A DNA stretch of 64,000 nt from Actinoplanes lutulentus (GTDB taxonomy: Bacteria > Actinomycetota > Actinomycetes > Mycobacteriales > Micromonosporaceae): the NCBI RefSeq assembly GCF_003259845.1, contig NZ_QLMJ01000024.1, positions 1 to 64,000 of the forward strand, in the 5' to 3' direction. The translations under genes and the position numbers were made by a program. The notes under the pieces were generated by a model. The model was not told the DNA's origin and did no database searches. It saw only the letters and a program-made list of their open reading frames with translations. Numbering within the stretch: position 1 is the stretch's first letter; every line of letters starts with the position of its first letter. Shown in pieces: positions 1 to 8,171 of this stretch.

Positions 1-2
1 TC

Positions 3-95
3 GGCGTCAACTATCGCGCCACCCTCGACCTGGTCGAACTACTCGACTGGCTACGCGCAGTCCCCGATGGGCATGATCCGCGGGACAGAACCTAG
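3..95 (+). CDS. C-terminal end of a truncated gene, function unknown
   Basis: From the left edge, frame 3 reads 30 residues (GVNYRATLDLVELLDWLRAV...) to a TAG at 93-95. The composition is that of a normal helical protein, unlike the repeat-driven frames that follow, so this is probably the tail of a gene that starts before the window. There is too little sequence to assign a family. Confidence 0.35.
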   Translation, partial: GVNYRATLDLVELLDWLRAVPDGHDPRDRT

Positions 96-285
96 CCGCA
101 GCCCCAACCCCACTCCCGAGCCGAACTCCCGAGCGGCGTGTCGATTTCGGGTGCGGATTGCGCGCCTTAACTCGACACGCGAGCGGGGAGCACGGGGTGG
201 TGCGTCGGCTTCGGATGCGGATCGAACCGTCAGTCGACACGCGTGCCGAAAATCCGTGCCACGTGTCGATTTGGGGTGCGGTCCA

Positions 286-560
286 GGGGCACACGGTGGG
301 GGCTTGAGCCGCGGGCCGAGAGCACACGGTGGGCCTTGGGACGCGGGGTGGGCGCGGGGGCGGAAGCACACGGTGGGCCCTGGGACGCGGGGTGGGCGCG
401 GGAACGGGGGCACACGGTGGGCCCTGGGACGCGGAGTTGGGCGCGGGGACGGAACAGGGATGGGAGCACACGATCGCTCGGATTTGTGTGGATGGGGGCA
501 CACGGTTGCGATCTGTGCGACTTCATCACGGCCAGGGCGTTGATGGGAGCACACGTTGAC
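286..560. repeat. Degenerate direct repeats around a GCACACG core
   Basis: GCACACG, usually preceded by GGG(G/A), occurs seven times at 289, 322, 366, 410, 466, 498 and 549. The central three copies form a clean 44-bp tandem unit (GCACACGGTGGGCC followed by TGGGACGCGG...GGGCGCGGG). The outer copies are more diverged and unevenly spaced at 32-56 bp. No coding logic is preserved, since the period is not a multiple of three, which argues for a non-coding array. Confidence 0.7.
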
Positions 561-981
561 GTTCTGTGCGACCTGATCCACCCTGCGCCGGCCTTGCCGG
601 CGCCGAGTGCGTGCGGCGTGGCAAATTCGGGTGCGGGGTGGGTGGCTCTGGGCGGGACCCGCGTGATGACCTGGCTGGGCCTCTGATCGCGGGCGCGACC
701 CCGCGCCTGCTGGGCTGGCGTTACGGCTCGGGCCACGACGGGCGGGCGCTGGCGTCCCCACCTCCGCGCAGGGAGCCGCCGAACGGCCGGCACCCGCGAC
801 TGATCGCGAGCTCGACCATGCGCCGACAGCAACGCCACCAGACGGCCTGCCCGCGTATACGGGATTCGCCGGGTGACCCAGCGACGGCGGCGCCTGGCAG
901 CGCAGACGGATCGCGGGGGTGGCCCAGCGACGGCGGCGCCTGACAACGCAGACGGATCGCAGGGTGACTGAAGAGGTGGCC

Positions 982-1080
982 ATGCGGCGCCGCCCATGCG
1001 GCGCCGCCCATGCGGCGCCGCCCGTGCGGCGGTGAACCGTGCGGCGGTGAACCGTGCGGCGGTGAACCGTGCGGCGGTGG
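982..1080. repeat. Two adjacent short tandem repeats (14 bp x3, 15 bp x4)
   Basis: ATGCGGCGCCGCCC is repeated at 982, 996 and 1010. It is followed by CCGTGCGGCGGTGAA at 1022, 1037 and 1052, with a truncated fourth copy at 1067. The unit GCGGCGCCGC is self-complementary, so the first block could fold strongly. Long open frames crossing here are a by-product of the repeats. Confidence 0.75.
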
Positions 1081-1217
1081 CAGCGCAGACGGAGCGCAGG
1101 GTGGCTGAAGCGGTCGTCACGCACCGGTAGCGATGGGCGCCGGACGGCCTGGGGCACCCGCCTGCGTCGCGCTGGGGGAGGCGGAACCGCTGCGCTCACC
1201 CCGTACGAACTAAAAAG

Positions 1218-1302
1218 CGGAGGACGTGGGATTCGAACCCACGAAGAGTTTCCCCTTACCGGTTTTCAAGACCGGCGCCATCGGCCACTAGGCGAGTCCT
1301 CC
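1218..1302 (-). tRNA. tRNA-Ser (anticodon UGA)
   Basis: Read on the minus strand, the acceptor stem GGAGGAC pairs with GTCCTCC (1219-1225 with 1296-1302). The T arm contains GGGATTCGAACCC in complement form, and the anticodon loop CTTGAAA carries TGA (complement at 1266-1268). The long variable arm is typical of class II tRNA-Ser. CCA is not encoded. Confidence 0.95.
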
Positions 1303-1369
1303 TGTGTTGCTGGTTCAGTTTGCCACCCGCCCGAGTTTCCTGTCGTACCGGTGGGGCAGAGTCGGGTTC

Positions 1370-2332
1370 ATGCGCGCGATCGTGATCGAGGACAAGCGGT
1401 TGGTGTGGGCTGAGGTGGGTGACCCGGAGGCGCGGGATGGCGAGGTTGTCGTCGACGTCACCGCCTCCGCGGTCAACCGGGCTGACGTGCTGCAGCGGCA
1501 GGGTTTTTATCCTCCGCCGCCGGGTGCGCCGGATTATCCGGGGCTGGAGTGCTCAGGGGTGATCAGCGCGATCGGGCCCGGTGTGACCGGGCATCATCTC
1601 GGCGAGCGGGTGTGCGCGCTGCTCTCCGGCGGGGGTTATGCGGAGCGGGTGGCCGTTCCGGCGGGTCAACTGCTGCCGGTTCCGGCCGGGTTGTCGCTGG
1701 TGGAGGCCGCCACGCTGCCCGAGGTGGCCTGCACGGTCTGGTCCAACGTGGTTGACCGCGATCGGCTGCGCACCGGCGAGACGCTGCTGGTGCACGGTGG
1801 CGGCAGCGGCATCGGCACGTTCGCGATCCAGCTCGGCGTGGCGCTGGGCGCCACCGTGATCGTGACGGCGCGGGCCGAGAAACACGAGCGGTTGCTCGCG
1901 CTGGGCGCGTCGCTCGCGGTCGACTACAAGGACGACGATTTTGTACGCGCGGTGCACGACTTCACCGGCGGCCGTGGCGCCGATGTGATCCTCGACATCG
2001 TCGGGGCGAAATATCTGGCCCGCAACATCGAGGCGCTCGCTCCGGACGGCCGGATCACCGTGATCGGCATGCAGGGCGGGCGCACCGCGGAGCTCGATCT
2101 GGGCGCCCTGATGGCGAAACGTGGCCGCATCTCGTCGACGTCGTTGCGGGCGCGTCCCACCGAGGACAAAGCACGGATCGTGGCCGGCGTGCGTGACCAG
2201 GTGTGGCCGCTGATCGCGGCGGGGCTCATCAAGCCGATCATCCACAGCACGTTTCCGCTGGCTGAGGCGGCTGAGGCGCAGCGACTGATGGAGTCCAGCG
2301 AGCACCTCGGAAAGATCGTTCTCCAGCGCTGA
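1370..2332 (+). CDS. NAD(P)H quinone oxidoreductase (MDR superfamily, PIG3-like)
   Basis: Zinc-independent medium-chain reductase that would transfer hydride from NAD(P)H to quinones or enones in the cytosol. At 320 residues it has the usual family length. The N-terminal GroES-like fold contains NRADVLQRQGFYPPPPG, the signature of the PIG3/TP53I3 branch. The Rossmann nucleotide site is VHGGGSGIGTFAIQLG at about 143-158. The structural and catalytic zinc cysteines of alcohol dehydrogenases are absent. I chose ATG 1370, which begins MRAIVIED; an upstream in-frame start at 1304 would lie almost against the tRNA and add an unrelated tail. Natural substrate unknown. Confidence 0.9.
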   Translation: MRAIVIEDKRLVWAEVGDPEARDGEVVVDVTASAVNRADVLQRQGFYPPPPGAPDYPGLECSGVISAIGPGVTGHHLGERVCALLSGGGYAERVAVPAGQLLPVPAGLSLVEAATLPEVACTVWSNVVDRDRLRTGETLLVHGGGSGIGTFAIQLGVALGATVIVTARAEKHERLLALGASLAVDYKDDDFVRAVHDFTGGRGADVILDIVGAKYLARNIEALAPDGRITVIGMQGGRTAELDLGALMAKRGRISSTSLRARPTEDKARIVAGVRDQVWPLIAAGLIKPIIHSTFPLAEAAEAQRLMESSEHLGKIVLQR

Positions 2333-2537
2333 CGACCCGTTGAAGACCCTCTGACGACCCCCTGACGACCCGTCGACAACCTGTCGATCACTCGTTAGGA
2401 GGAAGTATTCCGGAGGCATATGTCCGATAAAGTCGGATATGCGGCGAGTCGTGACCGCGTTTCGCCACGTTCAACCCCAGCATGGACGGACAGCGCGTCC
2501 GTTGGTCGCGCTGCGTATCCGACCGCTGGGGGACTTC

Positions 2538-3143
2538 GTGACGTACGCACCGCACCGTTCCGCACCACCCCTCGTCGAGGATGTCGGGGACGTCGAGGAC
2601 GATATCTGGCTGGAACCCGGCACATCCGTGTTGCGGGCGAAGCTCTGGATAGCCGGCGGCATCGTCGCGGTCGTCGCGCTGATCTCGTTCGGCGTCTGGG
2701 CCGTGGTGACCGCCGATCACCGTTCCACAGCGGTCACCACGAACGTGCCGGGAGGCGCGATGGCCGGTCACTTCGAATTCGCGGTCGACGGCGTCCGATG
2801 CGGTCTCGACGCGGTCGGTCCCGATGGCATGGAACAGCGAGCGACAGGCCATTTCTGCCTGCTCGACGTATCGGTGAAGAACGCCGGCACCGAGCCGGAA
2901 CTGTTCGACAGCGGCTCGCAGCGGGTTTACGACAAAAACGGCGTAGCGTACGCCGCCGCGGATCAGGCCGCGGTCTTTCTCAACGATCACAGCCCGACGC
3001 TGTTGAACGAAATCGCGCCTGGCGAGACGGTTACCGGCGTGCTTCCTTTCGACGTGCCGACCGAGGTTGAGCTCGTCGAGGTCTCGGTGCACGGCGCGTT
3101 GTCGACACCGGGAGTGCGCATCACTCTCCCACCGGCTGGGTGA
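2538..3143 (+). CDS. Membrane-anchored DUF4352-like protein
   Basis: A 201-residue protein with a short cytoplasmic N-terminus, one transmembrane helix at about 36-56 (WIAGGIVAVVALISFGVWAV) and an extracytoplasmic beta-rich domain. The domain matches the DUF4352 pattern: FAVDGVRCG, then FCLLDVSVKNAG, then a C-terminal FDVP...ELVEVSVHG strand. DUF4352 proteins are immunoglobulin-like extracellular proteins of unknown role. GTG 2538 follows a purine-rich GGGGGA; an upstream ATG at 2439 would add an Arg-rich leader with no ribosome site. Family assignment is from motif appearance only. Confidence 0.7.
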   Translation: MTYAPHRSAPPLVEDVGDVEDDIWLEPGTSVLRAKLWIAGGIVAVVALISFGVWAVVTADHRSTAVTTNVPGGAMAGHFEFAVDGVRCGLDAVGPDGMEQRATGHFCLLDVSVKNAGTEPELFDSGSQRVYDKNGVAYAAADQAAVFLNDHSPTLLNEIAPGETVTGVLPFDVPTEVELVEVSVHGALSTPGVRITLPPAG

Positions 3144-3159
3144 CCGCAGCACGTTTATC

Positions 3160-3330
3160 TTTCCGAGATCGGGGGGATCAATTAGCTGAATCCTGCCCCG
3201 GCTCAATCGATGTTGTGTTGGCATGGTCCACGGAATACGCATGGTTGTCCGGGTTCCCATTGCTCACCTTCAACGGAGGCAAAAGCGCGGCAAGCAGTTC
3301 CGCCGCGCTGATGGGATTCGCGTGAGTGCC
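3160..3330 (+). promoter_or_regulatory. Possible c-di-AMP (ydaO-type) riboswitch leader
   Basis: The leader of the cell-wall hydrolase gene contains GCTGAATCCTGCC (about 3183-3195) and, some 70 bp later, GCTCACCTTC...GGAGGC. These resemble the two conserved halves of ydaO-yuaA riboswitches, which in actinomycetes commonly precede NlpC/P60 and Rpf genes. The similarity is partial and I could not fold it, so this is a weak suggestion supported mainly by the downstream gene. Confidence 0.3.
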
Positions 3331-3353
3331 CCGGGCCTATTTCGGAGGCAACA

Positions 3354-4202
3354 CTGCACGGTTCGTCCACCCGCCGGGTGCTGACCGCTGGCGCGCTCGC
3401 GCTCGCCGTCATCGCACCGGCGCTAGATCCCGCCGAGCACGCCGCGGAAGCGAAAGCCGCGCCCCTGCCGGCCGTACCGGAAGTTCCCGACTCCCCGATC
3501 CGGACTGGAATCCCGGATTTCACCATGGGTCTGCTGCAGGAGCGGATGACCGCCCAGACACGGGCGTCCCGTTCGATGCCGCGCCGGCCCGGGATCCGTG
3601 CCGTGCCGAACGTTCGCCCGGTGGGCTCTCCGGTATTCCGGCGTCCGGTGGGCACGACGCCCGGCCGGATGGTCCGAGCAATCCCCCCGAAGCGCGCCGT
3701 GGCTCCCCAGAGCCGGGTCGCAACAGCACACAAAGCCCAACGGGCTCAGAAGGCCCAGAAAGTCGCCGTACAGCGCAAGCGGGTGACCGTGGCGAAGCGC
3801 GGCGCCGTCTCGGTACGCACGACGACCCGCAGCACCGCGATCCGTCGTCTGCGGGCCGGCGCCGGCCGGGACATGCGCGCGGTCCTCGCGTTCGCCCGGT
3901 CGCAGGTCGGCAAGCGGTACGTCCGCGGCGGTGAGGGGCCGGGCGGGTTCGACTGCTCGGGCTTCACGAAGCGGGCCTACGCGAGGGCCGGAGTGAGCCT
4001 GCCGCACTCGTCGGGGGCGCAGGCACGCCGCGCGCGTACCGTCGACCGTTCCCAGGCCCGTCCTGGCGATCTGGTGGTCGGCCCGGGGCACGTGGGCATC
4101 TACATGGGCCGCGGCATGATGATCGACGCCGGCAACAGCAAGACCGGGGTGGTGTACCGCAAGGTCTACCGCGGCCTGCGAGTAGCGCGCGTGGGGCAGT
4201 GA
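3354..4202 (+). CDS. Exported NlpC/P60 peptidoglycan endopeptidase
   Basis: A secreted cysteine peptidase expected to cut cell-wall peptide cross-links. The C-terminal NlpC/P60 domain spans about 170-280, with catalytic Cys in FDCSGF (C201) and His in GPGHVGIY (H246). A basic low-complexity linker of roughly 110 residues separates it from the signal peptide. The start is unusual. An ideal GGAGG (3344-3348) lies 5 nt before CTG 3354, which gives MHGSSTRRVLTAGALALAV, a complete signal peptide with an n-region. The first conventional start, GTG 3378, has no ribosome site and would remove the basic n-region. I therefore prefer the CTG start; the domain call does not depend on it. Confidence 0.85.
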   Translation: MHGSSTRRVLTAGALALAVIAPALDPAEHAAEAKAAPLPAVPEVPDSPIRTGIPDFTMGLLQERMTAQTRASRSMPRRPGIRAVPNVRPVGSPVFRRPVGTTPGRMVRAIPPKRAVAPQSRVATAHKAQRAQKAQKVAVQRKRVTVAKRGAVSVRTTTRSTAIRRLRAGAGRDMRAVLAFARSQVGKRYVRGGEGPGGFDCSGFTKRAYARAGVSLPHSSGAQARRARTVDRSQARPGDLVVGPGHVGIYMGRGMMIDAGNSKTGVVYRKVYRGLRVARVGQ

Positions 4203-4302
4203 CCCTGCCCAAAAAGACCCTGCCCAAAAGCAGAAGACCCTGGCCCAAAAGGCAGAAGGCCCCTGGACAAGCAGCGGGCACCCGCCGGAATGACGGGTGC
4301 CC
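4203..4302 (+). terminator. Short direct repeats and terminator hairpin after the NlpC/P60 gene
   Basis: Directly after the stop codon, variants of GACCCTGCCCAAAAG recur three times (4203-4255). They are followed by a 9-bp perfect stem, GGGCACCCG (4276-4284) with CGGGTGCCC (4294-4302), and a 9-nt loop. There is no T tract, as is common for high-GC actinomycete terminators. Confidence 0.6.
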
Positions 4303-4533
4303 ACTCGCTCGACCGCAACCGGGCGCGGGGATCTCTGCCGCACGCACCCGGTCGGATGTCTGACAGAAGCATCCCCGAGCATGCCGCCGGGCACGCGCAC
4401 CACCTGTGCGTTTACCCAATCGAGTGACAGCGCGTCGCAATACGGGCGAAAGGCGCTCGTGACCTAGGCCGGTTAATCTCGGCCCATCGTGGGAAAACCT
4501 GATCAGTTACTCACCACGCCGCCGGAGGCCTTC

Positions 4534-5064
4534 ATGAGTCTTGACCGTGCCCTGGCTCCCGACCCGTACGATCTCCTGCCGCCGGTCCCGTCATTCACGG
4601 TGACCAGCACGGACGTGACGGACGGGCAGCCGCTTGACGAACTGTTCGCGCACACCAGCGTCGGCGGGAAAAACCTGTCGCCGCAGCTCTCCTGGTCCGG
4701 TTTCCCGGACGAGACGCGCGCCTTTGTGGTGACCTGTTACGACCCGGACGCCCCGACCGGCAGTGGTTTCTGGCACTGGGTCGCGGTGAACCTGCCGGTG
4801 TCGGTCACCAGTCTGGACCGTGGCGTCGATCCACTGCCGGACGGCGCTTTCTGCGTCCGCAACGATTACGGCGAGCGCAATTACGGCGGTTCCGCGCCGC
4901 CGCCCGGTGACCGCGCGCACCGATACGTTTTCGCGGTGCACGCGATCGACGTCGACGCCCTCGAGGTGACGCCCGACGCGTCTCCCGCTTACGTCGGCTT
5001 CAACCTGGCGTTCCACACCCTGGCCCGGGCCACCCTGCGCCCGACGTTCCAGGTCCGCGGCTGA
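4534..5064 (+). CDS. YbhB/YbcL family Raf kinase inhibitor-like protein (PEBP fold)
   Basis: A 176-residue cytosolic protein of the phosphatidylethanolamine-binding fold. Family motifs are visible in order: GKNLSPQLSW, YDPDAPTGSGFWHWVAVNLP, and GERNYGGSAPPPGDRAHRYVFAVHA. Bacterial members bind small anionic ligands, and their physiological role is not established. ATG 4534 has GGAGG (4524-4528) at 5-nt spacing. An in-frame GTG at 4489 would add 15 residues without a ribosome site. Confidence 0.9.
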   Translation: MSLDRALAPDPYDLLPPVPSFTVTSTDVTDGQPLDELFAHTSVGGKNLSPQLSWSGFPDETRAFVVTCYDPDAPTGSGFWHWVAVNLPVSVTSLDRGVDPLPDGAFCVRNDYGERNYGGSAPPPGDRAHRYVFAVHAIDVDALEVTPDASPAYVGFNLAFHTLARATLRPTFQVRG

Positions 5065-5078
5065 CAGGTTCTCCACAC

Positions 5079-5109
5079 GAAAAAGCCGCCGGCTTGCCGG
5101 CGGCTTTTC
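5079..5109. terminator. Bidirectional intrinsic terminator
   Basis: The perfect stem GCCGCCGG (5085-5092) pairs with CCGGCGGC (5097-5104) around a CTTG loop. It is flanked by AAAA on one side and TTTT on the other, so it works as a T-tailed terminator in both directions. It sits between the convergent PEBP-like and methyltransferase genes. Confidence 0.9.
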
Positions 5110-5139
5110 GATTGCTTGCGCTTCTTGCTTGGGTACGCC

Positions 5140-5853
5140 TCAGCGAGGCGTCCGTGCCACGCAGAAGACCGACTGGCCGAACGGCGGCCGCACGACGCGC
5201 TCGGCGGCCTTGGTCACCGGCAGCACGACCGAGTCGTAGATCTTGACCATCGGGCCCTCTTTCGGTGCCAGCTTGAAGATGCTGGTCGCCGTGTAGTAGC
5301 CGAGGAGGCCGAGGGCGTTCGCGTAGTGGATTTTCTCGATTTCCAAGCCGGCCTCGGTGAAGGCAGTGGCGAGGGTCTTCTTCGTGTACCGCCGGATGTG
5401 GCCGGTGGCGATGTCGACCTGGCTCATCGCGAACATGAAGGCCGGCACGATGATGATCACGGCGCCGCCGGGGCGGACCAGATCCTTCATGCTGCTCAGC
5501 GCGCCCACGTGGTCCTCGATGTGCTCGAGAACGTTGTAGGACACCGCTGCGCTGTACTGCCCGTTCGCCTCCGGCGAGGGCAGCAGCATCTGCTTCACGT
5601 CGATGGCCGGGTAGTCCGCCATCCGCTCTTTGAGCAGCACGAGACGGTCCGGGTCGGCCTCGGTCGCGGTGAACCGCGGGAGGTGCTCGGACCACTCGAT
5701 AGCGTAATCACCGAGGCCGCTACCGATCTCGATCGGATTATCGCCGAGGTACGGGAGCGCGAGCTCGACGAACCACCTGCGGTGGTTCACAGCCGTGGCG
5801 AGGCCTTCGAGCACTTCGGACTGGATCCGCTGGTCTCCAGTGATGTCTGCCAT
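5140..5853 (-). CDS. Class I SAM-dependent methyltransferase
   Basis: A 237-residue enzyme with the class I Rossmann motifs. Motif I is IEIGSGLGDYAIEW, the acidic end of strand 2 is in ATEADPD, and YNVLEHIEDHVGAL occupies the post-II/III position, typical of UbiE/Methyltransf_11-type proteins. The C-terminal half (HIRRYTKKTLATAFTEAGLEIEKI) is the usual substrate cap. The start is set at 5853 (MADITGD), which has a GAGGG about 10 nt upstream; an in-frame ATG at 5913 is possible. It is divergent from the large membrane protein at 6132, and such pairs often act on cell-surface glycans. Substrate unknown. Confidence 0.85.
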   Translation of the reverse strand: MADITGDQRIQSEVLEGLATAVNHRRWFVELALPYLGDNPIEIGSGLGDYAIEWSEHLPRFTATEADPDRLVLLKERMADYPAIDVKQMLLPSPEANGQYSAAVSYNVLEHIEDHVGALSSMKDLVRPGGAVIIIVPAFMFAMSQVDIATGHIRRYTKKTLATAFTEAGLEIEKIHYANALGLLGYYTATSIFKLAPKEGPMVKIYDSVVLPVTKAAERVVRPPFGQSVFCVARTPR

Positions 5854-6131
5854 AGGTGAGGTTCCCTCATCTTGCCGATCTGAGCTGACAGCGGGACCGG
5901 AGAAGTTAACCATCTGAAGCGCCTATCCGAAAGTTGAGCACCGGTTCGAACTGATTTTTTGGCCTGATTGAGACATAGGTAGGTCAGGTACTCGTTTGGG
6001 TTACGCGCTGAAAGCTCCCTGAGAGTGCACCATCGCAGGACACGCGGAAAACACGCGTACATATCGGCTCTATCACGCATCGGGCGCTCATCGCTGAACT
6101 CTTCGCAACCTCGGTTAGGCTCGCCGATGCT

Positions 6132-8120
6132 ATGACGATTACGGGTTTTGACTCGACAGGCCAGTCGACCGGTGAGAACGTTCTTCCGCCGCGCCAAGCG
6201 ACCGCCGACGTCGACCTGGACGCGGAGCTGATCGCCCTTGAGGGCGACGTCGGGGTGCGTGCGCCGGCCGCTGTTACTCCGACCGTGGAGACCACCGATG
6301 AGCAGGAGATACGCCCTGCTCGACGCCGCCTTCCATGGCGTGCGCTCACTTGGCGCGACGTGTGCGCGATCGGCAGTTTCCTCGCCGTCGCCCTCTTCGT
6401 CACGGCACCGTTGTGGCTCAATCTTGATCATGAGTTGCGCGATGATCCACAGGATCAAGCATTCTTCGAGTGGATGCTGGCGCACGGTGCCCGAGTGCTC
6501 ACGGATGGCGTCTATCCGTTCTTCTCGGACCGCATGAATTACCCCGACGGGGTGAACATGATGGCCAACACGTCAGTCTTGGCCGTTTCCTTGCCACTGA
6601 CGCCCATCACTCTTCTGTTCGGTCCGCATGTGTCGTTCAACGTATTTCTTACCGGGGCATTGGCATTAACAGGTACTTCGTGGTACCTCGTACTCTCGCG
6701 CCGGTTCGTCGCGTCTCGGCTGGCGGCCTGGGTCGGCGCTCTCTTCTGCACCTTCGCGCCGAGCATGATCTCGCACGCGGGCGGCCACCCGAACATCGTC
6801 TCCCAGTTCCTCGTCCCGCTGATCATCTGGCGCACCCTTGAACTGCGGACACCGCGCCGGGCGATGCGCAACGGGCTGATCCTCGCCGGGCTGCTGATCT
6901 GGCAGGCGTTCATCAACCTCGAGATCCTCTTCATGACCGCGGTCGGACTCGGCATCTTCTGCGTGTTCATGGCGGTCATCCGGCGTAAGGCGTACCGCGG
7001 TGAGGTTCTGACGTTCGTCCGCGCCCTGGGCGTGACCGCGGCGGCCACCCTGGCCGCGCTGGCGTACCCGCTGAGCGTGCAGTTCTTCGGTCCGCAGAGT
7101 TACGCGGGCCTCGCCGAGTTCGTCCGGAACTTCGGCGCCGACCTCGGGTCGTTCACCGCGTACGCGAGCCGGTCGGCGGCCGGCAACAGCGCGGTGGCCG
7201 CCGGCCTCGCGCAGAACCCGGCGGAGGAGAACGCGTTCTTCGGCTGGGGCATGGTCGTCCTCTTCTTCGGACTGATCCTGTGGATGCGCCGGAGCGCCGC
7301 CGTGGTCATCCTCGGTGGCATCGCGGTCTTCTTCGCGGCGATGTCGCTCGGCCCGCGCATCTACCTCAACGGTGTGAACACCGGCGTGCCCGGCATCTGG
7401 TCGATCCTGCACAGCGTTCCGGTGCTCGACTCGGCCGTGCCGACCCGGTGGGCCATGGCGATCGCCCCGATGGTCGGCATCGTGCTGGCCCTGGGCGTCC
7501 AGCGGGCCTTCGACATGGTCCGCACCCAGCCGCAGTCCCGTGGCCCGGTCCGGGTCGCCATGATCACCGCGGTGGCGATGGCGCTCGTGCCGCTCGCGCC
7601 GACCCCGCTGCAGACCACGCTGATGGACCCGGTCCCCGAGTTCGTCACGTCCGGCGCGTGGAAGCAGTTCGCTGACGAGGACCACACCGTGGTCGCGCTG
7701 CCGCTGCCCGACTCGAGTTACCCGGACCCGCTGCGCTGGACCGCGTACACCGGGCACGAGATGCGCATCGCCGGCGGGTACGCACTGCTGCCGAACCAGG
7801 ACCCGCGCAACCCGGACGACCGGACCGCGATCTTCTCGCCGCCGTGGCGGCCCACCAGCGGCCTGATCACCTCGGTCCGGCAGGGCAACCCGATCCCGGA
7901 GATCGACGACACCCGGCGCGAGATGGCCCTGGCCGACCTGCGTTTCTGGCAGGCCGGCGTGGTGGTGCTGACGCCGCAGCCCCGGGACATCGAGATGCTG
8001 CGGACGTTCTCCGAGCTGATCGGGTTCCGCCCGACCTGGACCGGTGGCGTGTGGATGTGGGACGTGCGCGCCCTGGTCGACAACCCGGACGCGAAAGTAA
8101 CCGCCATCGGCATGAAGTAA
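6132..8120 (+). CDS. Large polytopic membrane protein, probable GT-C-type glycosyltransferase
   Basis: A 662-residue protein with a 75-residue Arg/Glu-rich cytoplasmic N-terminus, then about ten hydrophobic segments (for example around 80-100, 150-170, 175-195, 240-260, 300-320, 370-390, 400-420) and a soluble C-terminal domain of about 150 residues outside the membrane. The first extracytoplasmic loop carries LRDDPQDQAFFEW, where acidic residues in this position are typical of polyprenyl-phosphate-sugar-using GT-C enzymes. FSDRMNYPDGVNMMAN and HAGGHPNIVSQF are also typical of actinomycete GT-C-like proteins. The exact family is inferred from topology; donor and acceptor are unknown. Confidence 0.65.
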   Translation: MTITGFDSTGQSTGENVLPPRQATADVDLDAELIALEGDVGVRAPAAVTPTVETTDEQEIRPARRRLPWRALTWRDVCAIGSFLAVALFVTAPLWLNLDHELRDDPQDQAFFEWMLAHGARVLTDGVYPFFSDRMNYPDGVNMMANTSVLAVSLPLTPITLLFGPHVSFNVFLTGALALTGTSWYLVLSRRFVASRLAAWVGALFCTFAPSMISHAGGHPNIVSQFLVPLIIWRTLELRTPRRAMRNGLILAGLLIWQAFINLEILFMTAVGLGIFCVFMAVIRRKAYRGEVLTFVRALGVTAAATLAALAYPLSVQFFGPQSYAGLAEFVRNFGADLGSFTAYASRSAAGNSAVAAGLAQNPAEENAFFGWGMVVLFFGLILWMRRSAAVVILGGIAVFFAAMSLGPRIYLNGVNTGVPGIWSILHSVPVLDSAVPTRWAMAIAPMVGIVLALGVQRAFDMVRTQPQSRGPVRVAMITAVAMALVPLAPTPLQTTLMDPVPEFVTSGAWKQFADEDHTVVALPLPDSSYPDPLRWTAYTGHEMRIAGGYALLPNQDPRNPDDRTAIFSPPWRPTSGLITSVRQGNPIPEIDDTRREMALADLRFWQAGVVVLTPQPRDIEMLRTFSELIGFRPTWTGGVWMWDVRALVDNPDAKVTAIGMK

Positions 8121-8138
8121 AGCCACGGAGAAGACAGA

Positions 8139-8163
8139 GAAGGCGGGCCGATGGCCCGCCTTC
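8139..8163. terminator. Terminator hairpin between convergent genes
   Basis: An 11-bp perfect stem, GAAGGCGGGCC (8139-8149) with GGCCCGCCTTC (8153-8163), has a 3-nt loop. It is followed by TGGCTTTCC on the plus strand. It serves the membrane protein gene and the fhuF-like gene, which end on either side. Confidence 0.85.
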
Positions 8164-8171
8164 TGGCTTTC

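Larger units (their letters stand above)
96..1217. other. Repeat-rich stretch without a convincing gene
   Basis: Several overlapping open frames on both strands span this stretch, but all are rich in Arg/Pro/Gly/Ala, lack recognisable domains, and stay open because the DNA is GC-rich and repetitive. Besides the two repeat blocks listed separately, a segment of about 47 bp around CAGCGCAGACGGATCGC recurs at roughly 880-960, with a third partial copy at about 1080-1110. I see no promoter, terminator or RNA gene here apart from the tRNA that follows. Confidence 0.6.

Noticed and set aside
286..560. CRISPR array
   Set aside because: Repeat core is only 7-11 bp, spacing is uneven, and no cas gene is present.
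51..1199. Long minus-strand frames of 382 and 296 codons
   Set aside because: Arg/Pro-rich, overlap each other, cross two tandem repeat blocks, and lack domains or ribosome sites.
3140..3325. 61-codon frame starting in the stop of the DUF4352-like gene
   Set aside because: No ribosome site of its own and poor composition; the region looks like the leader of the NlpC/P60 gene.
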